From Kitasatospora aureofaciens (GTDB lineage Bacteria; Actinomycetota; Actinomycetes; Streptomycetales; Streptomycetaceae), in the NCBI GenBank assembly GCA_000720845.1, contig JODU01000002.1, forward strand, positions 186,001-250,000: a stretch of 64,000 bases of DNA, read 5' to 3'. The notes beneath the pieces were generated by a model. The model had not been told where the DNA came from, did not search any database, and worked only from the letters and a program-made list of their open reading frames with translations. Both the position numbers and the translations under genes were made by a program. Shown piece by piece: positions 1-8,084 of this stretch (the stretch's first letter is position 1; each line of letters begins with the position of its first letter).

Positions 1-800
1 AGGTGCCGCGCAAGGCACCCGAGCGGGCGGCCCTCGTGGGCTTCCCCGTGCTGTTCCCCGGTGAGGGCCCCGACGGCGGCGGCAACCCGGGCGGGCCCAC
101 CAACCCGGGCGTCTCCAAGACCACCGGCTGCCACGACATCACCGTCCTGCCCTCCGAGGACCTGGCGGCGGGCGCCTGCATGGGCGACGGCATCCTGTTC
201 TCCATCAAGGACCCCGAACGGCCGAAGGTCATCGACCGCGTCCAGGACAACGTGAACTTCGCGTTCTGGCACTCGGCGACCTTCAACCAGAAGGCGAACA
301 AGGTCGTGTTCACCGACGAGCTGGGCGGCGGCGGCGCCGCCACCTGCAACGCGGAGATCGGCCCGAACCGCGGCGCCGACGGCATCTACGACATCGTCGG
401 CAGGGGCGACGCCCGCAAGCTGGTCTTCCGCAGCTACTTCAAGATCCCCCGCCACCAGGCGGACACCGAGAACTGCGTGGCCCACAACGGCTCGCTGATC
501 CCGGTCAAGGGCAAGGACATCATGGTCCAGGCCTGGTACCAGGGCGGAATCTCCGTCTGGGAGTTCACCGACTCCTCGCGGCCCAAGGAGATCGCCTACT
601 TCGAGCGGGGTCCGCTGACCACCGACTCGATGACCACCGGCGGTTCGTGGTCGGCGTACTACTACAACGGCTACATCTACTCGAACGACATCGCCAAGGG
701 CTTCGACGTCCTCAGGCTCAGCGACCGGCGCACCGACCCGGCCGAGCGGGTCCACCTGCGGGAGCTCAACACGCAGACGCAGCCGGACTACTTCGACTGA
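1..800 (+). CDS. Secreted LVIVD-repeat protein, C-terminal part
   Basis: The reading frame is open from the window edge, so the N terminus, including any signal peptide, is missing; 265 codons are visible, ending at TGA 798-800. The product contains beta-propeller-like segments such as PKVIDRV and PKEIAYF spaced like LVIVD repeats, several conserved cysteines (GCHDI, GACMGD, ATCNAE, ENCVAHNG) and a His-Asn motif, which suits an exported protein. LVIVD proteins are common extracellular proteins of streptomycetes with no assigned reaction. The 3' end overlaps the stop of the convergent TetR gene by 13 bp. No function can be given beyond the fold. Confidence 0.8.
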   Translation, partial: VPRKAPERAALVGFPVLFPGEGPDGGGNPGGPTNPGVSKTTGCHDITVLPSEDLAAGACMGDGILFSIKDPERPKVIDRVQDNVNFAFWHSATFNQKANKVVFTDELGGGGAATCNAEIGPNRGADGIYDIVGRGDARKLVFRSYFKIPRHQADTENCVAHNGSLIPVKGKDIMVQAWYQGGISVWEFTDSSRPKEIAYFERGPLTTDSMTTGGSWSAYYYNGYIYSNDIAKGFDVLRLSDRRTDPAERVHLRELNTQTQPDYFD

Positions 801-1504
801 GCGGCCGGGTCCGTCCCGTCCCGCTCCACCCGGTCCGGCCGGTCGAGTACGCCGGTCGCGAAGAACCGTGACAGGTCCGGGTCGCACGTCGTCCCGCCGG
901 ACGCCTCGGCGTCCGGCGGGACACCCAGCTTCCAGTCCAGCCGGTAGCGCTCGAACAACTCGGCGCGCAGCACCGGCACCGGCATCGGCACCCCGGGTAC
1001 GAGGGCCGCGAAGACGGCGCCCATCAGCTGTGCGCGCAGCATCGGGTAGTCGCGGTCGACGTCCCGCGAGCCGTGCCGGGCCACCGTGTCCCTCAGCAGC
1101 TCCGCCAGCCGCCGCTGTTCCGGGCACGGCACGAAGCCCACCTCCGCCTGGAGCAGGCCCGCCATGTGCTGGCGCATGAGCACCGGCCGGTCCCGGGCGA
1201 GCCCCAGGATCGCGTCGATGGCCCGGGCCAGCCGCTCGCGCCCCTCGCCGGTGCGCGGCTCGCGCTCCAGGGCCTCCTCCAGGGTGCGGTGCATCAACCG
1301 GTGCACGGCGGACTGCACCAGCTGGCGCTTGCCGGGGAAGTAGTAGGAGACCAGCCCCCGCGCCGAGCCCGCACGGTCCGCGATGTCGCCCAGCGTGGTC
1401 GCCTCGTACCCGCGCTCGCCCACCAGCTCCACGGCGGCCTGCAGGAGACGCTCCTTCGAGCGCCGCCGCAATTCTTCATTGACCGAGGCGCTGCGCGGGG
1501 ACAT
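788..1504 (-). CDS. TetR family transcriptional regulator
   Basis: A 238-residue one-component repressor. The N-terminal helix-turn-helix lies at about residues 18-65 (AAVELVGERGYEATTLGDIA then the recognition helix and the signature YYFPGKRQLV). The C-terminal half is helical and unlike well-known ligand classes. I chose ATG 1504 and not the upstream in-frame start at 1537 because AGGAG sits 7 nt before 1504 and because the upstream start would place codons over the operator-like palindrome and -10 box. It overlaps the convergent LVIVD gene at its 3' end. The palindrome at its own promoter suggests autoregulation. The target pathway is unknown, since no gene is divergently transcribed from this promoter apart from a decayed one. 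Confidence 0.9.
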   Translation of the reverse strand: MSPRSASVNEELRRRSKERLLQAAVELVGERGYEATTLGDIADRAGSARGLVSYYFPGKRQLVQSAVHRLMHRTLEEALEREPRTGEGRERLARAIDAILGLARDRPVLMRQHMAGLLQAEVGFVPCPEQRRLAELLRDTVARHGSRDVDRDYPMLRAQLMGAVFAALVPGVPMPVPVLRAELFERYRLDWKLGVPPDAEASGGTTCDPDLSRFFATGVLDRPDRVERDGTDPAAQSK

Positions 1505-1517
1505 GCTGTACTCCTGC

Positions 1518-1538
1518 GTTGACTGGCTGCCAGCCAAC
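1518..1538. promoter_or_regulatory. TetR-type operator palindrome over own promoter
   Basis: The 21-bp sequence starting GTTGACTGGC and ending GCCAGCCAAC is a palindrome with one mismatched pair and an unpaired centre. It lies just downstream of a minus-strand -10 box TATAGT (1538-1543) and upstream of the SD of the TetR gene, the place where an autorepressor would block transcription. The match is seen directly; binding is inferred. Confidence 0.75.
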
Positions 1539-1588
1539 TATACTCGGCGCAGGCGGACGGCCCTTAAGGACCGTTCCGGCTACCGTCT

Positions 1589-1619
1589 GTCTCGGGCGAC
1601 ACGGGGGATCGTCCGAGAC
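1589..1619. terminator. Hairpin downstream of HAD remnant
   Basis: GTCTCGGGCGA (1589-1599) pairs with TCGTCCGAGAC (1609-1619), an 11-bp stem with one G-U pair and a 9-nt loop. It lies 30 bp past the stop of the minus-strand HAD remnant and before the TetR promoter, so it probably ends transcription entering from the 3-kb region. Confidence 0.5.
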
Positions 1620-1648
1620 GGACGGGTCCACCCGGTGGTTGCCCCGGG

Positions 1649-2115
1649 CTACGGGACGAGGTCCAGCACCGGCCGCAGCCCGGCCGGGCTCCACGCCCAG
1701 CGTGCGCAGGCGATGCGGAACAGCCGGGGATCGGGCTTGCGGATGCCGTGCTCGTACGACAGGACGTACGTGTCCACGTACCGGTCGAGGCCGTGCGCGC
1801 GGAACACGGGACGCAGGTCCCAGCCGATGTCGCTGACCACCCCCACGGCGATCCCGCGCCCGCGCAACGTGCTCAGCACCTCGGCGGCGTCCGCGTACGG
1901 GCTCCAGGCGCTCGGTGACATGTGCCGCTCGTACAGCGCGTCGTGCAGGCCCGGGTGAGGCAGCGGCACCGACTGCGACAGTCCTGTGCAGGCGGCCCGG
2001 TGCAGTGCGGAGCTGTCGTCGCGGACCTCCCGCACCTCGGCGGGATCCCAGGGGGGACGCGCGGGGGGCGGCGCCCGGTGCGTGCGGGGCCCGGCCCGGC
2101 GGAGCGCCGCGCCGC
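1649..2115 (-). pseudogene. Decayed HAD-IA family hydrolase
   Basis: The frame carries an unmistakable central part of a Streptomyces HAD-IA hydrolase: ALHRAACTGL, LYDALYERH-like HDALYERHMSP, VGVVSDIGWDLRPVF, SYEHGIRKPDPRLFRIACA, and the family C terminus GLRPVLDLV. The N-terminal catalytic motif I (DxDxT) is missing, because the frame runs straight into the stop of the upstream PAP2 gene. Between RIACA and GLRPVLDLV the family normally has a long stretch holding the motif IV MVGDxxxxD; here only RWAWSPA is present, and the shifted frame reads RLGVEPG, the expected continuation. I read this as a gene truncated at its 5' end with an internal out-of-frame deletion. The family comparison is from memory. 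Confidence 0.75.
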
Positions 2116-2787
2116 TCACGGATGCCGGCGCCGGTGCACCAGCACCGCGAGCGCCACGACCAGGGCGCCCAGGAGCCAGCCGCCGAGGACGTCCGTGGCC
2201 CAGTGCACGCCGAGCCACACCCGGGTCACGCCGACCCCCGCCACGCAGACCACGGCGACGGCGAGGCCGGTACGGCGCAGGCCGCGGCCGGCGCCGTAGT
2301 GGTGGAGCAGCCACACCAGCAGACCGCACACGAACGTCGCGGTCATCGCGTGGCCCGAGGGGAACGCGGCGTAGTGCGCGGAGTCCACGGGGTCCGGCCA
2401 GACCGGACGGGGGCGGTCCACCGCCGCCTTGAGGACCTGTTGCAGCAGGCTGCCCAGCAGACAGGTGGCCCCCAGCCAGACGGCCGTCCACCGGTCCACT
2501 CCGCGCCACCACAGCCACAGCACCACCACCGCGCACAGCAGGCGCATCGTCCAGGTGTCCCACACCCAGTCGGTGAGGATCCGCATGGCCTGCGTGATGC
2601 CGCCCTCTTCGACGGCCCAGCGGTGGGTCGTGCCGGCGATGTCCTCGTCCAGCCGCACCAACGGAGGCCATTCGACGGCCACCAGGATGAGCAGGAGCGT
2701 GGAGCACACGGCCAGTACCCAGGTGACGCGGAGGGCGGTGCGTGGCTGCGGCGGGGCGGGCGGGGAGTCGACCGGCGGCGTCTGCAT
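2116..2787 (-). CDS. PAP2 superfamily membrane phosphatase
   Basis: A 223-residue multi-pass membrane protein of the phosphatidic-acid-phosphatase type 2 family, which dephosphorylates lipid phosphates such as undecaprenyl pyrophosphate or phosphatidic acid at the outer membrane face. The three catalytic motifs are present in order: KAAVDRPRP, FPSGHAMTAT and TRVWLGVHWATD. The start ATG 2787 has GAGGA 8 nt upstream. It lies directly downstream of the M56 peptidase and its stop abuts the HAD remnant. Substrate cannot be assigned from sequence. Confidence 0.92.
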   Translation of the reverse strand: MQTPPVDSPPAPPQPRTALRVTWVLAVCSTLLLILVAVEWPPLVRLDEDIAGTTHRWAVEEGGITQAMRILTDWVWDTWTMRLLCAVVVLWLWWRGVDRWTAVWLGATCLLGSLLQQVLKAAVDRPRPVWPDPVDSAHYAAFPSGHAMTATFVCGLLVWLLHHYGAGRGLRRTGLAVAVVCVAGVGVTRVWLGVHWATDVLGGWLLGALVVALAVLVHRRRHP

Positions 2788-2844
2788 GCTGCGATCCTCG
2801 CCGAACCGGTGCCTCCGGGGCCACCGCCGTGGCGGGGAGGTGCC

Positions 2845-3780
2845 CTATCCCAACGCCCGCAGTCCCGGCGCGAAAGCCAGCAGGACCGGGACGACCGGGA
2901 CCAGCGCGCCCGCGGCCGTCAGCCGCAGCCTTCGGGCCGCCGTCAGCCGGTTCGGCGGGGTGAGCAGCCGGTGGACACGCTGCGGGACGTCGGCCCGGGC
3001 GGTCGGGCACGGGCCGAAGACCCCGCGGTCCTCGTTCAGTTCGACCAGGGCCAGGGCGGTCGTCAGCCGGCCGAAGCGGCGGGATGCCACGTCGTCGGCG
3101 GCGAGTTCGACCAGCCGGTGCATCTCGTCGCGGAACGCGGCGAAGACCGGAACCTGCGGAAAACCGTCCGCCAGCGCGGCGGAGCAGTGCAGCAGCCAGT
3201 CGTGCCGCGCCTGCGCATGTCCCTTCTCATGGGCGAGCACCGCGTCCAGCTGCCGGCCCTCGAGGCGGCGCAGCGCGGCGGTGGTGACCACCAGCTGAGG
3301 GGGAGCGCCGGGCAGCCACCAGGCGTCCGGCCGCTCGCCCTCCAGGACGACGAGCGGCCCCGGGCCGGGCTCCTCGCCGGGCAGCAGCGGAGCGCGCTGC
3401 CGCAGCTCCGCCCGGCGCAGCCGGCGCCGGGCGCGGGCCCGTACGACCTCCCGGGCCAGCATCACGGCGCTCCACACCCCGGCGCAGGCCAGCGTGACGG
3501 CGGTCGTGTCCGCCCAGAGGCCGGAGGTGCCCAGGGCGTAGGCCTCGACCACCGGGCCGGGAGCGGTCGCGAAGACGGGGCCGCCCACCGCGTGCCAGGC
3601 CGCCGCCGCGCTCAACGTCATCGACAGCGCGCAGCACACGATCACCGCCGCCACCACGCACTGCCAGACCCACAGGGCGACCACCGGTTCGCGATCCGGC
3701 CAGTCGGCCCGGGCGAGCAGCCTGGGGGCGAGCACGGCGGTCAGCGCGCCGAGCAGCAGCAGTGCCGCGGGGAGAATCAT
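2845..3780 (-). CDS. M56/M48-type membrane metallopeptidase
   Basis: A 311-residue integral membrane protein with three or four hydrophobic segments in the first 130 residues and one at the C terminus. The zinc motif is HEKGH in VLAHEKGHAQARHD, with a downstream ELAADD supplying the third ligand. In streptomycetes this type (BlaR1-like without a sensor domain) is usually paired with a BlaI repressor; no BlaI gene is adjacent here. A -10-like TAGGCT (3787-3792) lies 6 nt before ATG 3780 and there is no SD, so the mRNA is probably leaderless. Confidence 0.88.
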   Translation of the reverse strand: MILPAALLLLGALTAVLAPRLLARADWPDREPVVALWVWQCVVAAVIVCCALSMTLSAAAAWHAVGGPVFATAPGPVVEAYALGTSGLWADTTAVTLACAGVWSAVMLAREVVRARARRRLRRAELRQRAPLLPGEEPGPGPLVVLEGERPDAWWLPGAPPQLVVTTAALRRLEGRQLDAVLAHEKGHAQARHDWLLHCSAALADGFPQVPVFAAFRDEMHRLVELAADDVASRRFGRLTTALALVELNEDRGVFGPCPTARADVPQRVHRLLTPPNRLTAARRLRLTAAGALVPVVPVLLAFAPGLRALG

Positions 3781-3892
3781 GGGGGCAGCCTATGAGCGCC
3801 GCGCCGTCGGCAGTACGGCCCGCGGCGCAAAGTGACGCAGGCAACGGTCGTCCCCAGCGGGCCTGGGGCAAGCCGGGCCCGGGCCGCCCATG

Positions 3893-4477
3893 TCACAGGG
3901 GCAGCAGCATGGCCAGCATCCCGATCGCCATGGAGAGCCGGCAGGCCCGAGCCAGCTCCGGCCGGTCGCCCCACCCGGCCACCGCACGCCCGTCGCGCAC
4001 CGCACGTCCGTCGGCCACCGCACGTCCGTCGGCCACCGCCACGACGGGTATCAGACGTACGCCGGTCAGCAGCACGTACCCCGTGAAGTACGCCAGCAGC
4101 GCCCCGGTCAGCACCGGTGTCCCGGACGTGCCGTGCCCGTGCGCGTGGGCGGGGGCGCCGGTCATCACGAGAGCCATGTAGACCATCGCCGCCGCTCCCA
4201 CGAGGTGGTGCAGATGGTGGCGCCCCGACCTGGCCGCCCACAACGCCCGCAGCCCGGCGGCCCCGAACACCACCGCGTAGGAGGGCCAGACCCAGGCCGG
4301 CGGGGTGAACACCGCGGCGGGCACGGCCATGGCGGCCATGCCGAACCCCATGAGGGCCTCGCCGCCCGCGGCGCGGCGCTGTTCCTCGACGCTGCTGCGC
4401 ATCCGCAGCAGGCAGTAGGCGCCGGTCGCCGCGCACAGCGCGACCAGCAGCCATCCGGGCGACGCCGGTCCGTGCAC
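3893..4477 (-). CDS. DUF5134 family membrane protein
   Basis: A 194-residue hydrophobic protein with five or six membrane segments and a His-rich centre (HHLHHL, then HAHGHG), which fits the actinobacterial DUF5134 family of unknown function. The start is GTG 4477, preceded by GGGGAGG; the longer frame upstream has no membrane character. Close to the C terminus the hydrophilic linker VADGRAVADGRAVRDGRAV is encoded by an 18-bp tandem repeat. The histidines could bind metal, but that is only a guess. Confidence 0.8.
   Translation of the reverse strand: MHGPASPGWLLVALCAATGAYCLLRMRSSVEEQRRAAGGEALMGFGMAAMAVPAAVFTPPAWVWPSYAVVFGAAGLRALWAARSGRHHLHHLVGAAAMVYMALVMTGAPAHAHGHGTSGTPVLTGALLAYFTGYVLLTGVRLIPVVAVADGRAVADGRAVRDGRAVAGWGDRPELARACRLSMAIGMLAMLLPL
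3983..4036. repeat. 18-bp tandem repeat, three copies, in the DUF5134 gene
   Basis: Copies at 3983-4000, 4001-4018 and 4019-4036; the second and third are identical (CGCACGTCCGTCGGCCAC) and the first differs at a few positions. Being a multiple of three, copy-number change lengthens the VADGRA linker without frameshift. Confidence 0.9.
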
Positions 4478-4640
4478 ACGCACCTCCCCGTTCGGCGGTC
4501 CACGGTCTGTCAAGGACTGCCCGGGCCATGCGGCGCGCACGCGAGCGCAAGGGTGTACGCGGGGGTATCCGGGGGAGCGCGCGCCCTCGCCGCGGTGAGT
4601 CGCCGCTGGTCGGTGAGAGGGAAGGGCACACATTCGGCAT

Positions 4641-4669
4641 TTGATTTACAGGTAAAACACTTGTTAACC
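4641..4669 (+). promoter_or_regulatory. FUSC-MarR operon promoter with TTTAC-N2-GTAAA site
   Basis: This is an AT-rich island just before the FUSC start. TTGATT (4641-4646) and TTAACC (4664-4669) are 17 bp apart and could be -35/-10, placing the transcript start at or next to the ATG at 4678, which lacks an SD. The palindrome TTTACAGGTAAA (4645-4656) overlaps the -35 and is a candidate site for the co-transcribed MarR regulator. Confidence 0.5.
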
Positions 4670-4677
4670 TCAATGCC

Positions 4678-6366
4678 ATGAGCAGTGCGACCCCCACCTC
4701 CGGCACCTCACCGGTCCGACGTCTGTCCCTGGCAGGCGTGCTGCGCCTGCGCCGGCCCTCCGAGATCTGGTTCAAGCCCGCCCTCAGTTCGGTCGCCGCC
4801 GTGGCCCCTCCCAACCTGCTCCTGCTGGCGCTCGGCCGGCTCGACCTGGCCATGTACACGATGGCCGGGTCGCTGTGCGCGCTCTACGCCCACAACCGCC
4901 CCTACGCCGCCCGCGCCCGCACCCTGGCGTGGGTGGTGCTCGGCATGCTCGGCGGCGTCGCCGTCGCCCTGGTCACCGCCTCGCTCACCCGGAACGCCGT
5001 CGTCCTCGTCACCGTCGGCGCGCTGCTGGCCGCCGTGCAGAAGGCCCTGTGCGACGCCACCCGCGTCGGCCCGCCGGGCAACGTGGTCCTCACCTTCATC
5101 AGCTCCGCCTCCCTCTTCGTCCCGCAGACCCTCGGCCAGGTCCCCGGTCACCTGGCGCTGGCCGCCGCCGCCGGCGTCTGGGCCTGGCTCGTCGGCATGG
5201 CACCCGCCCCGGTCCGCCCGCACGGCCCGGAACGCCGGGCCACCGCCCAGGCCCTGAACGCCGCCGCCGCGTACGCCGCCTCCCACCGCACCGGCGAGGA
5301 CCACGCCCCCGCCCGTGCCGCCGGGTACGCCGCCGTACAGGCCGCCTGGCAGACGCTGCTGGCCCTGCCGTCCACGGGCGCCCGCGCCGCCACCCGGCAC
5401 GCCCTGGAACGCCTCGTCGTCCGGGCCGAGGTCGCGCTGGCCGCCCCCGCCGACACCGACCCGGAGCGGCTGCGGGCCTGGGCCCACGCCCTGCGCGGCG
5501 GCGGCCGGATCCCCCGCACCGGCGACGCCCCGGGGGACCGGGACGAACTCCTCGGCGTGGACGCCGAACTCGCCGCCCGCCCCGCGCCCCTGTGGCAGCG
5601 GCTCGGCCCGCTGGCCCCGATCGCCGCGCGCACCGCCCTCGGCTGCGCGCTGGCCGGGTACGCCTCCCTGGCCCTCGGCATCGGCCGCCCCTACTGGGCC
5701 CTGGTCACCGCCGCCGCGCTCTACCAGGCCAACCTGACCCTGACCTGGAGCCGGGCCGTGCAGCGCGTGGTCGGCAACCTCGCGGGGGTGCTGCTGTTCG
5801 CCGCCATAGCCCCGCTCGCGCACCTCGGGCAGGCGCTGCTCGTCCTGTGCTGCCTCGCCCTCAACTTCGGCGCCGAGGCCCTCATCACCCGCAACTACTG
5901 GCTCGGCAGCGTCTGTGTGACCCCGATGGCCCTGCTCGTCACCGAGTTCGCCGGCTACCAGGCCCCGGGCGACCTGATGACCGAGCGGGCCGTGGACACC
6001 GTCGTCGGGGCCCTGGTCGGCTTCCTCGCCGCCGTCGTCGTCACCAACCGGCGCGCCGGGAACCGCGTCGAACAGGCGGTGACCGCGGCCGACCGCGCCC
6101 GGGAGCGCGCCGCGCGCCTGCTCGCCGAGCCCGCCCCCGCCCCCGGCCCCCTGGAGGCCGCCCGCCGGGGCCTGGCCGCCGCGCTGACCGACCTGCGGGC
6201 CACCGCCGACGGGGCGGCCGGCGAATGGTGGGGGCGCGCGCTTCCCCAGGAGAGGGTCGTGCTCGCCGAGCGGGCGGGACACCGTACGCTCGCCGAGGCG
6301 GTGCGACGCCAGGCAGTGCGTCCGGACCGGGACGCGGGCACGAGAACGGAGGACGTACGGCCATGA
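4678..6366 (+). CDS. FUSC-family membrane transporter
   Basis: A 562-residue inner-membrane protein built as two membrane bundles (about residues 40-170 and 310-450) each followed by a soluble helical part, the pattern of FUSC/aromatic-acid exporter proteins. The second bundle has the family signature around RPYWALVTAAALYQANLTLTWSRAVQRVVGN. Such proteins are thought to export small aromatic or amphipathic compounds. The stop overlaps the start of the MarR gene (ATGA), so the two are translationally coupled, and the regulator probably responds to the transported compound. The ATG has no SD and is probably at the 5' end of the mRNA. Confidence 0.88.
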   Translation: MSSATPTSGTSPVRRLSLAGVLRLRRPSEIWFKPALSSVAAVAPPNLLLLALGRLDLAMYTMAGSLCALYAHNRPYAARARTLAWVVLGMLGGVAVALVTASLTRNAVVLVTVGALLAAVQKALCDATRVGPPGNVVLTFISSASLFVPQTLGQVPGHLALAAAAGVWAWLVGMAPAPVRPHGPERRATAQALNAAAAYAASHRTGEDHAPARAAGYAAVQAAWQTLLALPSTGARAATRHALERLVVRAEVALAAPADTDPERLRAWAHALRGGGRIPRTGDAPGDRDELLGVDAELAARPAPLWQRLGPLAPIAARTALGCALAGYASLALGIGRPYWALVTAAALYQANLTLTWSRAVQRVVGNLAGVLLFAAIAPLAHLGQALLVLCCLALNFGAEALITRNYWLGSVCVTPMALLVTEFAGYQAPGDLMTERAVDTVVGALVGFLAAVVVTNRRAGNRVEQAVTAADRARERAARLLAEPAPAPGPLEAARRGLAAALTDLRATADGAAGEWWGRALPQERVVLAERAGHRTLAEAVRRQAVRPDRDAGTRTEDVRP

Positions 6367-6926
6367 CCGCAACCGACGGGGGAGCGAACGGCGGGGGAGC
6401 CGGTGACGGCGGGAGGGGACCCGGCGGCGACACCGTGGCCGCGGTCGTCCGTCAGTGGCGCGCCGTCCACCCGGACCTCGACACCGCGCCGATGGAGATC
6501 ATCGGCCGCATCAACCGCTGTGCCGCCCTCCTCCAGCAGGCCGAGGACGCCCCGCTGCGCCGAGCCGGTCTCAGCCGCGCGGAGTTCGACCTGCTCGGCG
6601 CGCTGCGCCGCACCGGGCACGAGCTGACCCCCGGGGAACTGGCCCGGGAGACCTTCTCCTCCGGTGCCGCCGTGACCAAGCGCCTCAAGCAGCTCACCGA
6701 GCGCGGCCTCGTCGAGCGGCGCGGCGACACCCGCGACCGCCGGGTCGCCCACGTCCGTCTCACGGACGCCGGACGCGCTCTCGTCGACGGCATCCTTCCC
6801 GAACAGCTCGCCTACGAGTCGGCCGTGCTGTCCGGCGTGGACGGGCCCCGGCAGGGCGAGCTGGCGGCGCTCCTCGGCGGGCTGCTGGGGCAATTGGAGG
6901 GCCGTCTGGACGCCTTGCGGGCCTGA
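6363..6926 (+). CDS. MarR family regulator, coupled to FUSC gene
   Basis: A 187-residue winged-helix regulator. After a Gly-rich N-terminal tail of about 25 residues come the MarR elements: LSRAEFDLLGALRRTG, the recognition helix in ETFSSGAAVTKRLKQLTERGLVERR, and the wing DTRDRRVAHVRLTDAGR. Its ATG overlaps the FUSC stop by 4 nt. Family members usually repress an adjacent transporter and are released by phenolic ligands; the palindrome at 4645-4656 is the obvious place for it to act. Its last 85 bp have a diverged copy downstream at 7029-7119. Confidence 0.9.
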   Translation: MTATDGGANGGGAGDGGRGPGGDTVAAVVRQWRAVHPDLDTAPMEIIGRINRCAALLQQAEDAPLRRAGLSRAEFDLLGALRRTGHELTPGELARETFSSGAAVTKRLKQLTERGLVERRGDTRDRRVAHVRLTDAGRALVDGILPEQLAYESAVLSGVDGPRQGELAALLGGLLGQLEGRLDALRA

Positions 6927-7028
6927 GCGCCCCGTGGGGTGGTCGGCCGTGCGTGGGCGGGGCAGTGGTTGTCGCCGTCTGGTGGTCGGCGAAGGATCGC
7001 GGGCCCTGCCCGTCCGATCCGGCGGGGG

Positions 7029-7119
7029 ACGCGCCCCGGCCGAGCGAGCTGGCGGCACTCCTCGCGGACCGCTGGGTCACTTACGAGGGCCGCCGCCTCG
7101 TGCGCGTTGCGGGCCTGAG
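7029..7119 (+). pseudogene. Diverged copy of the MarR gene 3' end
   Basis: The stretch from ACGCGCCCCGG to TTGCGGGCCTGAG resembles 6841-6927, the end of the MarR gene, including GAGCTGGCGGC-CTCCTC and the final TTGCGGGCCTGAG, with a few indels. One frame reads SELAALLADRW then EGRRLVRVAGL, against ELAALLGGLL then EGRLDALRA in the real gene. It looks like a fragment of a second MarR gene or an old partial duplication. It has no start codon or HTH part. Confidence 0.5.
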
Positions 7120-7160
7120 TTCCTCCCCGGCTCGTGTGCCTGCCCGCGGCGCCCTCCCGC

Positions 7161-7220
7161 GCGTCGGGCCGATCAGCGCTCGTTGCCCGCGCCTCGGGCG
7201 GATCAGCGCTCGTCGCCCGC
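7161..7220. repeat. 30-bp tandem duplication across a stop codon
   Basis: 7161-7190 and 7191-7220 match at 27 of 30 positions (GCGTCGGGCC versus GCCTCGGGCG, then GATCAGCGCTCGT shared). The second copy contains the stop and last codons (AGDER-stop) of the VOC gene at 7203-7967, so the gene tail is present twice, the extra copy lying just downstream. Confidence 0.85.
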
Positions 7221-7967
7221 CCGGTACACGCCGAACATCGCGCCCTGCGGGTCCCGCAGTACCGCGATGCGCGGCCCGTCGGGCACGGAGGTCGGCTCCA
7301 TGAGCACGGTGCCGCCGCCGTCGGTCGTGTCGACCGCGGCGGCGTTCACGTCCGCCACCGCGAAGTACGGCAGCCAGTGCGCCGGCACCTCGTGCGGGAA
7401 CTTGTCGTCCATGGTCACCATGCCGCCGAAGTCCGCCCCGTCGATCCCCCACTGCGGATAGCGCTCCGAGGCGCCGACGCTCCAGCCGAACACCGTCGTG
7501 TAGAAGTCGGCGGCCCGGTCGGGCTCCCGGGTCAGCAGCTCCACCCAGCCCAGCGAACCGGGCGCGTTGAACAGCCCGGCACCGGGGAACGAGCGCCCCT
7601 GCCACAACTGGAACACCGCGCCGGCCGGATCCGCGGCCACCGCGAACCGACCCGAGTCGAAGACGTCGGCGGCCCCCTGGAGGACCGCTCCGCCGGCCGC
7701 CGTCACCTGCCGTACGGCCGCGTCCGCGTCGCGCACGGCGAAGGACACGTTCCACGCGACCGGCTGCCCCTGCTGGTACAGCGGCGCCAGGGCGGCGACC
7801 GCGGCTTCGGCGATCCGGGCGATCGTGTAGCCGCCGGCCTGCCGGCGCGGGTCCGGCTCCGGATGCCAGCCGAACAGCTTGGTGTAGAACCGCTTGGCCG
7901 CTTCCAGGTCGGTGGTCCCCAGCTCCGCCCAGCAGGGCCCGCCGGTCACCGGTTCGTGGAGCTTCAT
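7203..7967 (-). CDS. Two-domain VOC (glyoxalase-like) protein
   Basis: A 254-residue protein of two vicinal-oxygen-chelate modules. The first starts at PCWAELGTTDLEAAKRFYTKLFGW and the second at LGWVELLTREPDRAADFYTTVFGW; each ends with the DP-G typical of the fold (ADPAGAVFQLWQG and LRDPQGAMFGVYR). In streptomycetes such tandem VOC proteins are annotated as hydroxylases or resistance-like proteins, but no substrate is known. The start ATG 7967 has GGAAGGA 7 nt upstream. The 3' end is duplicated (see 7161-7220). Confidence 0.88.
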   Translation of the reverse strand: MKLHEPVTGGPCWAELGTTDLEAAKRFYTKLFGWHPEPDPRRQAGGYTIARIAEAAVAALAPLYQQGQPVAWNVSFAVRDADAAVRQVTAAGGAVLQGAADVFDSGRFAVAADPAGAVFQLWQGRSFPGAGLFNAPGSLGWVELLTREPDRAADFYTTVFGWSVGASERYPQWGIDGADFGGMVTMDDKFPHEVPAHWLPYFAVADVNAAAVDTTDGGGTVLMEPTSVPDGPRIAVLRDPQGAMFGVYRAGDER

Positions 7968-8084
7968 CGTGCGTCCTTCCGCCGGGTCCGCGGAGTCTCC
8001 GTCCCCCTCCAGCACGCTAAGGCCGGGCCGGGGCCGCGGCCATCCGGCACGTACGCGCCCCGGTCGCGGTGCCCGGGCGGTGGC

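Noticed and set aside
3777..4859. Long Arg/Ala/Gly-rich frames opposite or beside real genes, also at 4708-6372, 9085-11484 and 27686-30154
   Set aside because: Their composition is that of shadow frames in very GC-rich DNA; they lack starts with SD and any family motif, while the other frame has clear motifs.
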